64,000 bases of DNA from Larus michahellis (Eukaryota > Chordata > Aves > Charadriiformes > Laridae): assembly GCF_964199755.1 (NCBI RefSeq), contig NC_133897.1, forward strand, positions 74,438,080 through 74,502,079. Reading direction: 5' to 3'. The notes below the pieces were generated by a model, which searched no databases, had not been told where the DNA came from, and worked only from the letters and a program-made list of their open reading frames with translations. Below are positions 63,801-64,000 of the stretch, one piece after another (position 1 is the first letter of the stretch; each line of letters begins with the position of its first letter). A program made the translations under genes and the position numbers.

Positions 63801-64000
63801 ATTCTTTTGACTGAAGGAGAAATGTCCCCCTGACAAACTGGAATGCACGGAGAGCATTACAGAAAAAGGTAAAAAGAAAAATGACTCTTGCCTCGTACAG
63901 AAATCGTGCCATATGCAGCTTGATACATCAGCCAAGGGAAGAAATACACTCATAAGCTGCTACTGAAACGAAAGGTTCAGGAGCACAGGGCAGTCACTGC

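Larger units (their letters stand above)
53146..63999. other. Distal upstream flank, no coding gene recognised
   Basis: About 11 kb with no recognisable exon. It contains a CCCAT pentamer repeat (55531-55580), an ancient MIR-like SINE remnant (55932-56064), an AATTAATTTAATCAATC-type AT-rich stretch near 56.18 kb, an octamer/homeobox group near 60.3 kb, and an A/C-rich tract with a 44-bp imperfect duplication (60711-60852). A moderately GC-rich patch lies at about 63.0-63.25 kb. A first exon of the divergent neighbour NEDD9 could lie beyond the window or be a noncoding exon that I cannot recognise. Confidence 0.55.

Noticed and set aside
31021-63999. NEDD9 first coding exon on the plus strand
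   Set aside because: I looked for a start exon matching the NEDD9 N-terminus (MKYK or MWTR followed by a donor) and the SH3 exon and found none.
1-64000. CRISPR array, tRNA or rRNA genes, bacterial operons
   Set aside because: No regularly spaced repeats, cloverleaf with A/B boxes, rRNA signatures or dense gene packing were seen. The sequence is vertebrate nuclear DNA.

Overview
The window is nuclear DNA from a bird. Three things support this: a CR1 retrotransposon with the avian-type ATTCTATG tail, a spliced vertebrate gene with long AT-rich introns, and a single CpG-island promoter in AT-rich surroundings. No bacterial operon, phage, CRISPR array or plasmid feature is present.

The only protein-coding host gene I can support is TMEM170B, on the minus strand. 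I rebuilt it from three exons: 29986-29890, 18881-18711 and 12359-12229. All splice sites are GT/AG, the phases match, and the product is 132 residues ending in a TGA stop. It is a small multi-pass membrane protein of the TMEM170 family. The first exon lies inside a CpG island (about 29.7-31.0 kb) with GC boxes, a consensus NF-Y CCAAT box, an NRF-1-like site and a YY1-like site, as expected for a broadly expressed gene.

Layout: 1 to about 12.2 kb is AT-rich sequence downstream of the TMEM170B stop, probably a long 3' UTR with several Pumilio-type motifs and more than one candidate poly(A) signal. From 12.2 to 30 kb are the gene's exons and its introns of about 6.4 and 11.0 kb. Intron 2 carries a 5'-truncated CR1 element in antisense orientation to the gene, whose remaining reverse-transcriptase reading frame is uninterrupted. 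From 31 to 64 kb I find no recognisable protein-coding exon. This upstream flank holds simple repeats, one or two ancient SINE-like remnants, two small CpG clusters, and a few dense groups of transcription-factor motifs that could be enhancers.

From general knowledge, the human TMEM170B neighbours on 6p24 are NEDD9 (divergent, upstream) and ADTRP (convergent, downstream). I recognise no exon of either here. I found no convincing new biological system. The most useful leads are the antisense CR1 with an intact RT frame, a block flanked by 17-bp direct repeats near 42 kb, the GATA/SOX/POU/homeobox motif cluster near 40.9 kb, and a possible non-AUG extension of TMEM170B.
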